A stretch of DNA of 64,000 nucleotides, from NCBI GenBank assembly GCA_963841425.1, contig CAWJCL010000002.1:744001-808000 (forward strand). The letters run 5' to 3'. The position numbers and the translations under genes are program-made. The notes beneath the pieces were generated by a model. The model was not told the DNA's origin. It was given only the letters and a program-made list of their open reading frames with translations, and did not search any database. Shown here piece after piece: positions 8,841 to 18,398 of the stretch (positions are counted from its first letter, which is position 1; every line of letters begins with the position of its first letter). This stretch comes from DATEOR01 sp963841425 (GTDB lineage: Bacteria; Actinomycetota; Thermoleophilia; Gaiellales; Gaiellaceae).

Positions 8841-9914
8841 CTATGCCGCGACCGAGGAGAGGTCGCGAAGGGCCGCGAGACGCTGCAGGGCCTGGCCTTC
8901 GAGCTGGCGCACGCGCTCCCGCGTCAGCCCGAGCTCGTGGCCGATCGCCTCGAGCGTCCAGGGGTCGCCCTCGAAGCCGAAGCGGAGCTCGAGGATGCGC
9001 CGCTCCCGCTCGGGGAGGGCGTCGAGCGCCTTGCGGACTCCCTGCTTGCGCAGGGACTCCTCGGCCTCGTCGAACGGGTCCGCGGCCTCGCGGTCGGCGA
9101 AGAGATCGCCGAGCTCGCCTTCGTCGTCCGCGCCCACGCTCTGGTTCAGCGAGACGGAGGCCTGGGCGGCGCCCAGCGCCTCGTCGACGTGCTGAACCGG
9201 AAGACCGGTCGCCTCCGCGAGCTCCTCCTTCGTCGCCTCGCGCCCGAGCTCGACCTCGAGCCGGCGGGCAGCCCGGCCGAGCTTCTGCTGGCGCTCGACG
9301 ACGTGGACGGGAACGCGGATGGTGCGCGCGTTGTTGGCGACGGCGCGCTGCACCGACTGGCGGATCCACCAGGTCGCGTAGGTCGAGAACTTGAAGCCCC
9401 GCCGCCAGTCGAACTTCTCCACCGCGCGGTTGAGGCCGAGGGTCCCTTCCTGGATCAGGTCCAGGAACGGGACGCCGAGGCCGCGATAGCCCTTGGCGAT
9501 GGAGACGACGAGGCGGAGGTTCGACTCGATCATCTTCCGCTTGGCGATGAGATCGCCCTTCTCGATCTGCTTGGCCAGCGTGACCTCTTCGGAGGCGGTC
9601 AGAAGCTTGTGCTTGCCGACGTCCGCCAGGAAGAGCTGCAGGCTGTCGCCTGCTCCGTGATGGACGTGCTCCGTGACCGGGGCGGCCGCCGGGGTCTCCT
9701 CCTCCGGCTCGTCGACCGGCGCGCCGATCTCGAGCCCGATGGACTCGAGCTCCTGGGTGAAGTCGGCCATCTCCTGGTCGCCGAGGTCGAGCTCGAGGGC
9801 GAAGGCCTCCAGCTCGGCCGGCTCCACGTAGCCGCGCTCCTCGGCGTTTTCGACGATGGAGCGGCCCTGCAGAGTGTCGAGAAGTTCATTCATGGAGTTC
9901 TGGCTTTGACTCAC
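8841..9914 (-). CDS. RNA polymerase sigma-70 factor (RpoD/group 2 type)
   Basis: The 357-residue sigma factor has region 1.2 (SLQLFLADVGKHKLLT), region 2 (LIQEGTLGLNRAVEKFDW, then FKFSTYATWWIRQSVQRA), region 3 (VHVVERQQKLGRAARRLE) and region 4 with the recognition helix LTRERVRQLE. The acidic N-terminus is short and the long non-conserved insert of proteobacterial RpoD is absent. I place the start at the GTG at 9914, because AGGA lies 5 bases upstream. The ATG at 9893 is an alternative with no ribosome site. It is either the housekeeping factor or a close group 2 paralogue; the ending differs from the usual HrdB tail. Confidence 0.92.
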   Translation of the reverse strand: MSQSQNSMNELLDTLQGRSIVENAEERGYVEPAELEAFALELDLGDQEMADFTQELESIGLEIGAPVDEPEEETPAAAPVTEHVHHGAGDSLQLFLADVGKHKLLTASEEVTLAKQIEKGDLIAKRKMIESNLRLVVSIAKGYRGLGVPFLDLIQEGTLGLNRAVEKFDWRRGFKFSTYATWWIRQSVQRAVANNARTIRVPVHVVERQQKLGRAARRLEVELGREATKEELAEATGLPVQHVDEALGAAQASVSLNQSVGADDEGELGDLFADREAADPFDEAEESLRKQGVRKALDALPERERRILELRFGFEGDPWTLEAIGHELGLTRERVRQLEGQALQRLAALRDLSSVAA

Positions 9915-10122
9915 GTAGTTCCTATGATCCTTTCGCTGAAACGTCGTGGACGGATGTCTCCTGTCCAACTAAACGTTCGCACTGTAAGAGGAATTCCCTG
10001 GGCTTCACAGGCATCCGACGGCCTCTTAACTGACGTTTAACCTCGCGGTTACCGGCTGGTTACCGCCCGGGAGGTTCGTCCACCCGCTGTGTCTTCAGAC
10101 GCCTCGGGCGCGGTTTGGTTGG

Positions 10123-12715
10123 CTACTTCTTCTTCCGCTTCCGAGGCGCGCGCTTGGGCGCCGCGCGGCGCTCGGCGAGGAGCTCGGCTGCGCGCTCGAG
10201 CGTGATCTCGTCGACATCGTCGCCCTTGCGGAGGCTGGCGTTGGTTTCGCCGTCGGTCACGTAGGGGCCGAAGCGACCGCTCTTCAGCGAGATCTCACGC
10301 TGGCTCACCGGGTCGAGCCCCAGCGTGCGGAGAGGGGCGGCCGAGGGTCCCTGGCGCCGCCTCGTCTTCGGGCGCGTGAACGCCTCCGCGGCGGCGTCGA
10401 TCCCGATGCTGAAGATCTCCGCCTCCGAGTCGAGCGAGCGGGTGTCGTCGCCCTTCTGCAGGTAGGGGCCATATCGCCCGTTGCGGGCGACGATCTCGGC
10501 GCCGTCGGCAGGGTCGACGCCCGACGACACGGGGAAGCGAGAGAAGCCGGAGCGCCTCGTCGAGCGTGACGGTGTCGACCGACATCGACTTGAAGAGGGA
10601 TGCCGTGCGCGGCTTGGCCGTGTCGCCCTCGGGAAGCAGCTCGGTGACGTACGGGCCGTAGCGCCCGTCACGGACGCCGATCTCGCGGCCGGACTCGGGA
10701 TCCTGGCCGAGGGTGCGGCCCTCCGAGGCCCGAGAGAGAAGCTCCTCCGCCACCGCGGGAGTCAGCTCGTCGGGCGGCAGGTCATCCGGAATCGACACAC
10801 GGCGACCGTCCTGCTCGATATAGGGGCCGTAGCGGCCGACGCGGACGAGGAGGCCATTGCCGAGGTCGAACGAATTGACTTCGCGCGCGTCGATGTCGTC
10901 CAGATCGGAGACGAGGCTCTTCAGGCCCTCGTCGTCTCCGTTGCCGAAATAGAACGACTTGAGCCAGCCGACACGCTCCTCGTCTCCCGTGGCGATCCGA
11001 TCGAGGACGTCCTCCATCCGGGCCGTGAACTCGTAGTCGACCAACCGGTCGAAGTGGCCCTCGAGCAGCTTCACGACGGCAAACGCGATGTACGAGGGAA
11101 CGAGGGCCGTGCCCTTTTTGAAGACGTAGCCCCGGTCGATGATCGTGCCGATGATCGAGGCGTACGTCGAGGGCCGGCCGATACCGAGCTCCTCGAGCGC
11201 CCGCACGAGCGTCGCCTCGGTGTACCGCGGAGGCGGAGTGGTCTCGTGCCCGAACGCTTCGAGACTTCGGTTTTCGAGCCCCTGCCCTTCCTCGAGCGGC
11301 GGCAGGCGGCGATCGGCCTCTTCGTCCGCCGCCTCGTCGTCCCGGCCCTCCTCGTAGGCCGCGAGGAAGCCTCTGAACGTGATCACGGTCCCGGAGGTGG
11401 CAAACTCGGCATCGGCGTCGGGTGCCGTGGCTCCCAGCCGCACCGAGACGGTTTCTCCGGTCGCGTCCGCCATCTGCGAGGCGAGCGTGCGCTTCCAGAC
11501 GAGCTCGTAGAGCGCGAGCTCGTCCCGGCCGAGCTCGCGCGCGACCTGCTCCGGGGTGCGGAAGCTGTCGCCTGCGGGACGGATCGCCTCGTGGGCTTCC
11601 TGGGCGTTCTTCACCTTCCGGTCGTAGCGACGGGCTTCGGCGGGCAACGAGTCCGGGCCGAACAGCGAACGCGCCTGGTCGCGCGCGGCCGTGAGGGCGG
11701 ACTCGGAGAGCGTGGTCGAGTCCGTTCGCATGTAGGTGATGTAGCCGTTCTCGTACAGCCGCTGGGCGACTCGCATCGTGGTCTGCGAGCTGAAGCGGAG
11801 CTTACGGCTCGCCTCCTGCTGAAGGGTCGAGGTCATGAACGGCGCGGCCGGCCTCCGCCGGTACGGCTTCCGCTGGACTCCGCGGACCGTGAAGTCGGCC
11901 TCGGCGAGCGACTCGGTGAGACTCCGGGCGGCCGCCTCGTCGAGGTGGACGAGATCGGCGCTTCGGAGCTCCGCGTCGGAGCCGAAATCGCGACCCTGGG
12001 CAACCGCCCGTCCGTCGAGCGCGACGAGGCGGGCGGTGAACTCCCCGGGATCGAAGACGCCCTCGATGTCCCAGTAGGAGGCCGCGACGAACGCAATCCG
12101 GGCCCGCTCCCGCTCGACGACGAGACGCGTCGCGACGGATTGGACACGGCCGGCGGAAAGGCCTTTCGTGATCTTCTTCCAGAGAACCGGCGAGACCTCG
12201 TACCCGTACAGGCGGTCGAGGATCCTGCGCGTCTCCTGAGCGTCGACGAGCCTACGGTCTACGTCCCGGGTCTCCTCGAGCGCGCGCTGGATCGCATCAG
12301 GCGTGATCTCGTGGAAGACCATGCGCCGCACTGGAATCTTCGGCTTCAGCACCTCGATGAGATGCCAGGCGATCGCCTCGCCCTCGCGGTCTTCGTCCGT
12401 CGCGAGCAGGAGCTCGTCCGCCTCGGCCAACCGCTTCTTCAGTGATGCGACTACGTGCTTCTTGTCGGGATCGACGACGTAGTAGGGCGCGAAGTCTTCC
12501 TCCGTGTTCACGCCGAGCCGCGCCCACGGCAGCTTCTTCATGTTCGCCGGGATGTCGGCGGCGCGCTCAGGCAGGTCGCGGACGTGTCCGATGCTCGACT
12601 CGACGACGAAGCCCGGGCCGAGGTAGCCGGCGATCGTCCTCGCTTTCGCGGGGGACTCGACGATGACGAGACGGCGCTCGCCGTCCTTCGTGGCTGGCTT
12701 TGTATCCGTCGGCAC
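10123..12715 (-). CDS. topA: DNA topoisomerase I, frameshifted near 10519
   Basis: Type IA topoisomerase that relaxes negative supercoils. The Toprim domain (RLVIVESPAKARTIAGYLG, ATDEDREGEAIAWHL) and the catalytic tyrosine region (GYITYMRTDS) are clear. Three or more C-terminal repeats with GRYGPY/GRFGPY follow, and the end is a Lys/Arg-rich tail (RKRKKK). The reading frame changes near 10519: one extra base sits in the run read as GTCGTCGGGCGTCGAC. Removing it joins ...LSLPRVVG to VDPADGAEIV and gives about 863 residues, normal for the family. The start is ambiguous: GTG at 12715 or ATG at 12763, the latter overlapping the divergent exonuclease start. Confidence 0.93.
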
Positions 12716-12761
12716 TGGAAACACGTTAGCGAAGGCGCAAAACACGCCATTATTCGGCTCC

Positions 12762-13595
12762 ATGGCCGTACGACCTTTACTGGCAGTCGACGGCGACAAC
12801 CTGGCACATCGCGCCTACCACGCGCTCCCGAGCTCCATCAAGGGCGGGGACGGCAAGCCGGCGAACATGATCGTCGGCTTCGCGAACATGCTCATCCGCG
12901 CGTGGGAGGCCGAGGAGCCGCGCACAGTCTTCGTCGCCTTCGACACGCTCACCGTGCCGACGTACCGCCACGAGCTCCTCCCCGGGTACCAGTCCGGGCG
13001 CGACTTTCCGCGGGACCTCACCGACCAGCTCGGCCGGCTTCCCGACTTCGTCGAGGCGCTCGGCTTCCCCTGGGCGAAGGAAGCGGGCTACGAGGCGGAC
13101 GACTTCCTCGCGGCCGCCGTGGCTTCGGAGGAAAAGCGCAAGGGCTCGACCCTCGTGCTCACGAACGACCGCGACCTCTTCCAGCTGGCGTCGCCGCGGA
13201 CGACCATCCTCCACCCGAAGCGCGGCGTGTCGGAGCTCCAGCGCGTCGGGCCGGCCGAGGTGCGGGAGCGCTACGGCGTCGAGCCCGAGCAAGTGCCGGA
13301 CTTCATCGCGCTGCGCGGCGACCCATCGGACCGGATTCCCGGCGCTCCGGGAGTCGGCCCGGGCCGGGCGGCGGCTATCGTCAAGAAGCACGGATCGCTC
13401 GAGGCCGCGCTCGAGGCGGGGGGCTTCCCCACTATCGGCGACCAGCTGCGCGAGTACCTGCGGATCGCAACTCTCCAGTACGACGCACCGCTGCCCAAGC
13501 TCCCGGATGCGGCCCCGAACTGGAAACGCGCTGCCGGCCTGACGGAGGAGTGGGGTCTCGGCGGGCTCTCGCGACGCCTGGCGGAGCGCGCTTAG
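12762..13595 (+). CDS. 5'-3' exonuclease (PolA N-terminal nuclease family, stand-alone)
   Basis: This 277-residue FEN/PolA-exonuclease homologue has no polymerase domain. Metal-binding and DNA-contact motifs are visible: LLAVDGDNLAHRAYHAL at the start, YRHELLPGYQSGR, GYEADDFLA near residue 108, LVLTNDRDLFQLA, and the helix-hairpin-helix with GDPSDRIPGAPGVGPGRAA. It probably removes RNA primers or flaps during replication and repair. It is divergent from topA; the two ATG candidates share one CATG. Confidence 0.92.
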   Translation: MAVRPLLAVDGDNLAHRAYHALPSSIKGGDGKPANMIVGFANMLIRAWEAEEPRTVFVAFDTLTVPTYRHELLPGYQSGRDFPRDLTDQLGRLPDFVEALGFPWAKEAGYEADDFLAAAVASEEKRKGSTLVLTNDRDLFQLASPRTTILHPKRGVSELQRVGPAEVRERYGVEPEQVPDFIALRGDPSDRIPGAPGVGPGRAAAIVKKHGSLEAALEAGGFPTIGDQLREYLRIATLQYDAPLPKLPDAAPNWKRAAGLTEEWGLGGLSRRLAERA

Positions 13596-13625
13596 GGCCG
13601 CCTCCGCTCGGGCAGAACTACGGCC

Positions 13626-14366
13626 ATGGACAAGGTCGCGGTCGTCACCGGAGCAAACACTGGAATCGGCTGGGCGATCGCCCAGCGCCTTCAGGAGGAC
13701 GGGTACCTCCCCGGTTTCCACACGCGGGACAACAAGGCGGAGTCGAAGGCGCGCTACGAGGAGATCGCCGAAAACGGGCGAGCACACTGGCTGGTCGGCG
13801 ACCTCTCCGACCGCGACATCGGCGAGCGGCTCGTCTCCGAGACCGTCGAGGCGCTCGGGCGCATTGATGTCCTGGTGAACAACGCAGGCGCGACCTCTGC
13901 GAAACCCGCGCTCGAGCTCGACGTCGACGACTTCGACAGCCTCTTCTCGGTCGACGTGCGAGGGGCCTTCCTCATGTCGAGCGCGGCGGCGAAGCGGATG
14001 CGGGACGGAGACGGCGGCGTGATCGTCAACATCACGAGCGTCCACGAGCGCATCCCGCGCCCCGGGTTCGCACTCTACGCATCCGCGAAGTCGGCGCTCG
14101 GGATGCTCACGCGCTCGCTCGCGCTCGAGCTCGCCCGGGACGGGATCCGCGTCAGCGCAGTCGCGCCGGGCGCAATCGCGACGCCCAGGAACGAAGAGGC
14201 CGACGAGCTGTCAGACCAGATTCCGCTCGGCCGCCCGGGCGACCCCGCCGAGGTGGCCGCGCTCGTCTCCTATCTCGTGAGCGACCAGGCGAGCTACGTG
14301 ACCGGCACGAGCGTCGTCATCGACGGCGCCATGACTCAGCAGGTGGTTGCCGATCCCGCCTGGTAG
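13626..14366 (+). CDS. Short-chain dehydrogenase/reductase (FabG-like)
   Basis: The 246-residue Rossmann-fold oxidoreductase has the cofactor motif TGANTGIGWAIA at residues 8-19, the NNAG motif near 83, catalytic Ser and YASAKSALG (Tyr-x3-Lys) near 150, and the C-terminal GTSVVIDGA typical of FabG-like SDRs. The substrate is unknown. It lies 30 bp after the exonuclease gene and 30 bp before the deacetylase gene, so the three may be co-transcribed without an obvious functional link. Confidence 0.9.
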   Translation: MDKVAVVTGANTGIGWAIAQRLQEDGYLPGFHTRDNKAESKARYEEIAENGRAHWLVGDLSDRDIGERLVSETVEALGRIDVLVNNAGATSAKPALELDVDDFDSLFSVDVRGAFLMSSAAAKRMRDGDGGVIVNITSVHERIPRPGFALYASAKSALGMLTRSLALELARDGIRVSAVAPGAIATPRNEEADELSDQIPLGRPGDPAEVAALVSYLVSDQASYVTGTSVVIDGAMTQQVVADPAW

Positions 14367-14396
14367 CGGCGTCGGCCTGCAATAGTCCGCTGACCT

Positions 14397-15248
14397 ATGG
14401 TCCCTCTCGTCAGCCACCGCGACTTCGCGACCCTGCACCCGACCGGGGAGCACGTCGAGCGGCCCGAGCGCGTCGGCGTCCTGCTCGAGGCGTTTTCCGA
14501 GTACGAGGAGCCGCGGCGCGCAACGCTCGAGGAGATCGGGCTCTGCCACGACCCGGACTACGTCGAGGCAATCGGCGCGCTCTCCCAGAGCGGGCAGACG
14601 GTCATGCTCGACGAGGACACGGTCAGCACGCCCTCCACCTTCGAGACAGCACTGCTTGCGGCCGGCGGCGCGATCGCCGTGGCCGAGCGCGGCGGGTTCG
14701 CCGCGGTCCGCCCGCCCGGGCACCACGCGCTGCCGGGCGGCGCGATGGGGTTTTGCATCTTCAACAACGTCGCGATCGCGGCCCGGTACGCCCAGATCAA
14801 TCTCGGGATCGACCGCGTGGCGATCCTGGACTGGGACGTCCACCACGGGAACGGCACGCAGGACATCTTCTGGAACGACCCGTCGGTGTTCTTCGTCTCC
14901 ATCCAGCAATGGCCGTTCTGGCCGGGAAGCGGTGGGCCGGGCGAGGGGAACGAGACGACGCTGAACGTGCCGCTCCCGGCGGGCTCGGGAGACGACGTAT
15001 ACCTCGATGCGATGGAGCAGCTCGTCGAGCCCGCGATCGCCGGGTTCGACCCCGGGCTCCTGCTCGTGTCCGCGGGGTTCGACGCGGCAGCCGGCGACCT
15101 CCTGGGCGGGATGAGCGTCAGCGCCGACGGCTTTGCGGAGATGACGAGGGGCGCACAGGCACTCGCGCCGCAAGTCGGATTCGTGCTCGAAGGCGGCTAC
15201 ACGATCGAGAACCTGCCGGCTCTCGTCGGCGCCGTCCTCTCCGCCTAG
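14397..15248 (+). CDS. Histone deacetylase family amidohydrolase (AcuC/acetylpolyamine type)
   Basis: The 283-residue zinc hydrolase has the complete arginase/deacetylase catalytic set. There is an N-terminal HPER-like VERPERV, the tandem His in RPPGHHALPGG, zinc ligands in LDWDVHHGNG and in SAGFDAAAGD, and the catalytic Tyr in LEGGYTIEN. In bacteria such enzymes remove acetyl groups from protein lysines, from acetoin-utilisation enzymes, or from acetylpolyamines. Amine-catabolism genes lie 20 kb away, so an acetylpolyamine substrate is possible but speculative. The gene overlaps the end of the convergent membrane-protein gene by 4 bp. Confidence 0.9.
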   Translation: MVPLVSHRDFATLHPTGEHVERPERVGVLLEAFSEYEEPRRATLEEIGLCHDPDYVEAIGALSQSGQTVMLDEDTVSTPSTFETALLAAGGAIAVAERGGFAAVRPPGHHALPGGAMGFCIFNNVAIAARYAQINLGIDRVAILDWDVHHGNGTQDIFWNDPSVFFVSIQQWPFWPGSGGPGEGNETTLNVPLPAGSGDDVYLDAMEQLVEPAIAGFDPGLLLVSAGFDAAAGDLLGGMSVSADGFAEMTRGAQALAPQVGFVLEGGYTIENLPALVGAVLSA

Positions 15249-15652
15249 GTCAGAAGGAGCCCGGCCGCCACGAGGGCGACGGCTCCGACGCCGGCGAGCC
15301 ACGCCTCCCGCTTCGCGTCGGCGACCACATGCCCTGCGGCGAGGCCCGCGAAGATCGCGGCCGGAACGAGCAGGAGGCCGATGGAGAAGGAGCCGAGCAC
15401 CGCCCAGACGCCGAGCATGGCGGCTGCTCCGGTGAGGAGAATCGCCCGGGCCTTCGGCGCGAGAAATTGGGCCGAGACGAGCGCAAGACCCGCGCCGGCG
15501 ACACAGGCGGCGACGAAGAGCACCCTGCCGCTCGTCAGCTCTCCCTCTCCCTCGCCCTGGATGATCGCGAGGTAGAGCGCGTCGACCGCGAGGGCGATCC
15601 CCGCAGCGGAGAGCGCCTGCCACCAGCCCGGTGGGGCAAGTCGACTGGCCAC
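15245..15652 (-). CDS. Hypothetical four-helix membrane protein
   Basis: I do not recognise this 135-residue protein. It starts with GTG and contains about four to five hydrophobic segments (around residues 14-30, 43-62, 70-90, 92-110 and 118-134) with few charged residues in between, so an integral membrane protein is likely. It converges on the deacetylase gene and diverges from the GNAT gene. No motif suggests a function. Confidence 0.7.
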   Translation of the reverse strand: MASRLAPPGWWQALSAAGIALAVDALYLAIIQGEGEGELTSGRVLFVAACVAGAGLALVSAQFLAPKARAILLTGAAAMLGVWAVLGSFSIGLLLVPAAIFAGLAAGHVVADAKREAWLAGVGAVALVAAGLLLT

Positions 15653-15699
15653 GCTTCAAGTGTAGGCGCGCCAGCGGGAGAAATGGACAAGATGCGGGC

Positions 15700-16626
15700 A
15701 TGGCAACCCCGGCCCCCATTCGCCCGCCGACGAGAGCCGACGCCGAGGCGGTCGCCGACCTCGTCGTCGGATTCGACGTGGAGGAGTACGGCTCCCCCGA
15801 CTTCGAGCTCGACGATCTTCTCGCCGACTGGGGGAGCCCTGGGCTCGACCTCGAACGCGACGCCTGGCTGGCCGAGCTCGCCGACGGGCGCCTGGCCGCC
15901 TACGCGGCGCTCCATTTCAACGACGACGCCGAGGTCTACGTGAACGCAGAGACCCGTGGTGCTGGCATCGGAACCGAGCTCAGACGCCGTCTCGAGGCCC
16001 GCGCGGTGGAGCGGGCCAGCGACGGCGAACGTGTCGTCGTCGGCCAGGCGCTCAGCTCGGTGAACGAGGCCGGCCGCGCCCTTCTCCGCCGAGCGGGCTA
16101 CGAGAATGTCCGCACGTACTGGCGCCTCGTTCGCGATCTCGACGACACAGTTCCGGCCCCGGAGACACCCGACGGCGTGACGATCCGCTTCTTCGACCTC
16201 GAACACGACGCGCGGGAGACTCACCGGGTCATCGGCGCGGCATTCGAGGACAACATCCGCCGGCGGCCATTCGAGTCCTTCGAGGAATGGGAGGCGCACG
16301 AGATCGACCGCAAGGCATTCGATCCCACCCTCTGGTTCGTGGCAGAGGCGGAAGGCCGCATCGTCGGCGCCATCGTCTGCCCCGACTACGAAGACGAAGG
16401 CTGGATCCGCCAGCTGGCGGTCGCCCGGGACTGGCGCGGCCGGGGTATCGGCAGCGCCCTCCTCCTGACCGCGTTCGGGGAGTTCAAGCGCCGCGGCCGC
16501 ACGACCTCCGCGCTCGTGGTCGACTCCTGGAACCAGACGGGCGCCAAGGCCGTGTACGAACGGCTGGGCATGCGCCCGGAGCGCACGCACTCGCGCTTCG
16601 AGAAGGAGCTGCGGCCGGGCCCCTAG
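15700..16626 (+). CDS. Tandem GNAT-domain N-acetyltransferase
   Basis: The 308-residue protein has two consecutive GNAT folds. The first (about residues 8-150) has the acetyl-CoA loop RGAGIGTELRRRL; the second (about 155-305) has DWRGRGIGSALL and the C-terminal ALVVDSWNQTGAKAVYERLGM typical of GNAT motif B. Two-domain GNATs of this layout include MshD-like enzymes, but mycothiol-specific features cannot be confirmed. I selected the ATG at 15700 because homology begins immediately after it. Its 3' end overlaps pheA by 4 bp on the opposite strand. Confidence 0.88.
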   Translation: MATPAPIRPPTRADAEAVADLVVGFDVEEYGSPDFELDDLLADWGSPGLDLERDAWLAELADGRLAAYAALHFNDDAEVYVNAETRGAGIGTELRRRLEARAVERASDGERVVVGQALSSVNEAGRALLRRAGYENVRTYWRLVRDLDDTVPAPETPDGVTIRFFDLEHDARETHRVIGAAFEDNIRRRPFESFEEWEAHEIDRKAFDPTLWFVAEAEGRIVGAIVCPDYEDEGWIRQLAVARDWRGRGIGSALLLTAFGEFKRRGRTTSALVVDSWNQTGAKAVYERLGMRPERTHSRFEKELRPGP

Positions 16627-17450
16627 GAGTGCGCCGGATACGAACCGAAGACGCGCAGCTCGCGTGTGAGGCCCTGCACCTCGGCGAGCGTCTCGGTGAC
16701 GATCGGGTCGAGGGGGTGGCCGGCCAAAACGGCGTCGAAGCGGTAGCGCCACGGCGTCGCGGGGATCGGCCGGGAAACGAGCTGCACGAGATCCAGCGAA
16801 TGGCGCCCGAAGGGCTCGATCGCCTTGTGCAAAGCCCCCGGCCGGTGATCGGTCGCGAAGGAGAATGCGGTGCGCCAGCTTTCGCCCTCCCGGTCGATCC
16901 GTGTGTACGGCGCAACCGAGACGAAGCGCGTGTAGGCCTCGGGGTGGTCGCCGACGTCCCCGGCGATCACCGTGAGCCCGTACATGCGCGCGGCCCGTTC
17001 GCTCGCGATCGCCGCCTCCATTGGGTCGCCGCGCGCGGAGACCTCGGACGCCGCGTCGGCGGTCGTGGCAGACGCGATCGCAGTCGTCCAGGGCATCGCC
17101 GCGAGCAGGCGACGGCACTGGTCGAGGGCGGCCGGATGCGAGCGGACGATGCGGATCTCCTCGAGGGGAACGTCCTTCGGCCCGACCAGGCAGTGCCGGA
17201 TCGGCAGGACGGTCTCTCCCGTGATCGAGAGCGGGGACTCGTAGAGAAGGTCGTGCGTCTCGTTGACCGGGCCGGTCAGCGAGCTCTCGATCGGCAGGAC
17301 GCCGAAGGACACCTCGCCCTCCGACGTCGCCTCCACCACCGCCGTGAAGCTGGGCAGCGGAACGAGTTCGGTGCCGGTCGGAAAGAGGTTGTCGCAGGCC
17401 GCAGCGCTGTGCGCGCCGTCACGGCCCGGATAGGCGACGTTCACTCCCAT
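16623..17450 (-). CDS. pheA: Prephenate dehydratase
   Basis: This 275-residue enzyme converts prephenate to phenylpyruvate in phenylalanine biosynthesis. The periplasmic-binding-like catalytic half shows VAYPGRDGAHSAAA, FGVLPIESSLTGPVNET (the PIENS-like segment, here PIESS) and a TTAIASATTADAA segment. The C-terminal regulatory ACT domain (from about residue 190) contains ATDHRPGALHKAIEPF, where family members carry the ESRP phenylalanine site later on. There is no chorismate mutase domain, as is usual in Gram-positives. The gene lies 18 bp downstream of ispH, so it may be the tail gene of the hopanoid operon. Confidence 0.92.
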   Translation of the reverse strand: MGVNVAYPGRDGAHSAAACDNLFPTGTELVPLPSFTAVVEATSEGEVSFGVLPIESSLTGPVNETHDLLYESPLSITGETVLPIRHCLVGPKDVPLEEIRIVRSHPAALDQCRRLLAAMPWTTAIASATTADAASEVSARGDPMEAAIASERAARMYGLTVIAGDVGDHPEAYTRFVSVAPYTRIDREGESWRTAFSFATDHRPGALHKAIEPFGRHSLDLVQLVSRPIPATPWRYRFDAVLAGHPLDPIVTETLAEVQGLTRELRVFGSYPAHS

Positions 17451-17468
17451 GGATGAATCTAAGCGGAA

Positions 17469-18398
17469 TTAGGAGCGGAGCTCCGCGGGGAGGCGGAAGA
17501 CGACATCCTCGCGGGCGATCTCGACCGCGGCGCGCTCCGTGAAACCGAGTTCGGCGAGCCGCTCGAAGACGCGGTCGACCAGGAGCTCCGGCGAAGAGGC
17601 GCCCGCGGTCAACCCGAGGGTCTCATGGCCCTCGAGCCAGGCCGGGTCGAGGTCCGTCTCGTCGTCGATGAGGTAGGCGTCGGCGCCACTGTCATGGGCG
17701 ACTTCCACGAGGCGATTGGCGTTCGAGCTCGTGCGCGAGCCGACGACGAGCACGAGCGTCGCCTCCTCGCAGATGCGCTTGACCGCGTCCTGGCGGTTCT
17801 GCGTCGCGTAGCAGATGTCCGCGGAGGGCGGCCCGACGAGATCCGGGAACCGCTCGCGCAGCGTGTCGACGACGTCGGCCGTGTCGTCCAGGGAAAGGGT
17901 GGTCTGCGTGATGTAGGCGACTTTTGCTCCGTCCTCGACCCCGAGGTTGCGGGCGTCCTCGGGGGTCTCGACGAGCACGATCGACTCGGGAGCCTCCCCC
18001 ATCGTGCCTTCGACCTCGACGTGGCCGGCATGGCCGACCAGCGCGATCTTGAGGCCGCGGCCGGCGTAGCGCCTGGCTTCGGCATGCACCTTGGAGACGA
18101 GCGGGCAGACGGCATCGACGACCTTCAGGCCCCGCTCCGCGCATCTCTCGTAGACCTTGGGTGCGACACCGTGCGCCGAGAGGACGATGAGCTCGCCTTC
18201 GGGCACCTCGTCCTCGGACTCGACGAACACCGCGCCGCGCGCCTCGAGGTCGCGCACGACATGGACGTTGTGGACGATCTCGTGGCGCACATAGACCGGC
18301 GGCCCGTGCTGGTCGAGCAGCTTCTCGACGATGTCGATGGCGCGAACGACTCCTGCGCAGAAGCTGCGAGGCGCGGCGACCAGGACGCGCTTGCTCAC
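17469..18398 (-). CDS. ispH: 4-hydroxy-3-methylbut-2-enyl diphosphate reductase
   Basis: Last enzyme of the MEP isoprenoid pathway: a [4Fe-4S] protein making IPP and DMAPP. All three cluster cysteines are in place: SFCAGVVRAI near residue 14, VDAVCPLVSKVHAE near 97, and ICYATQNRQDAV near 195. The substrate-binding EIVHNVHVV and SRTSSNANRLVE segments are present. Length (309) is normal. The GTG overlaps the hpnG stop (GTGA), which couples precursor supply to the hopanoid genes, an arrangement known from hopanoid operons. Confidence 0.96.
   Translation of the reverse strand: MSKRVLVAAPRSFCAGVVRAIDIVEKLLDQHGPPVYVRHEIVHNVHVVRDLEARGAVFVESEDEVPEGELIVLSAHGVAPKVYERCAERGLKVVDAVCPLVSKVHAEARRYAGRGLKIALVGHAGHVEVEGTMGEAPESIVLVETPEDARNLGVEDGAKVAYITQTTLSLDDTADVVDTLRERFPDLVGPPSADICYATQNRQDAVKRICEEATLVLVVGSRTSSNANRLVEVAHDSGADAYLIDDETDLDPAWLEGHETLGLTAGASSPELLVDRVFERLAELGFTERAAVEIAREDVVFRLPAELRS

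Noticed and set aside
10030..10080. Repeated GGTTACCG near the topA 3' end
   Set aside because: Two short direct copies are too few and too short to support a repeat or operator.
10481..12445. 654-residue plus-strand open frame opposite topA
   Set aside because: It is an antisense shadow of topoisomerase I with no recognisable domain and a biased composition.
14211..15719. 502-residue minus-strand frame opposite the deacetylase
   Set aside because: The deacetylase catalytic residues are complete on the plus strand; this frame is Arg/Ala/Asp-rich shadow.
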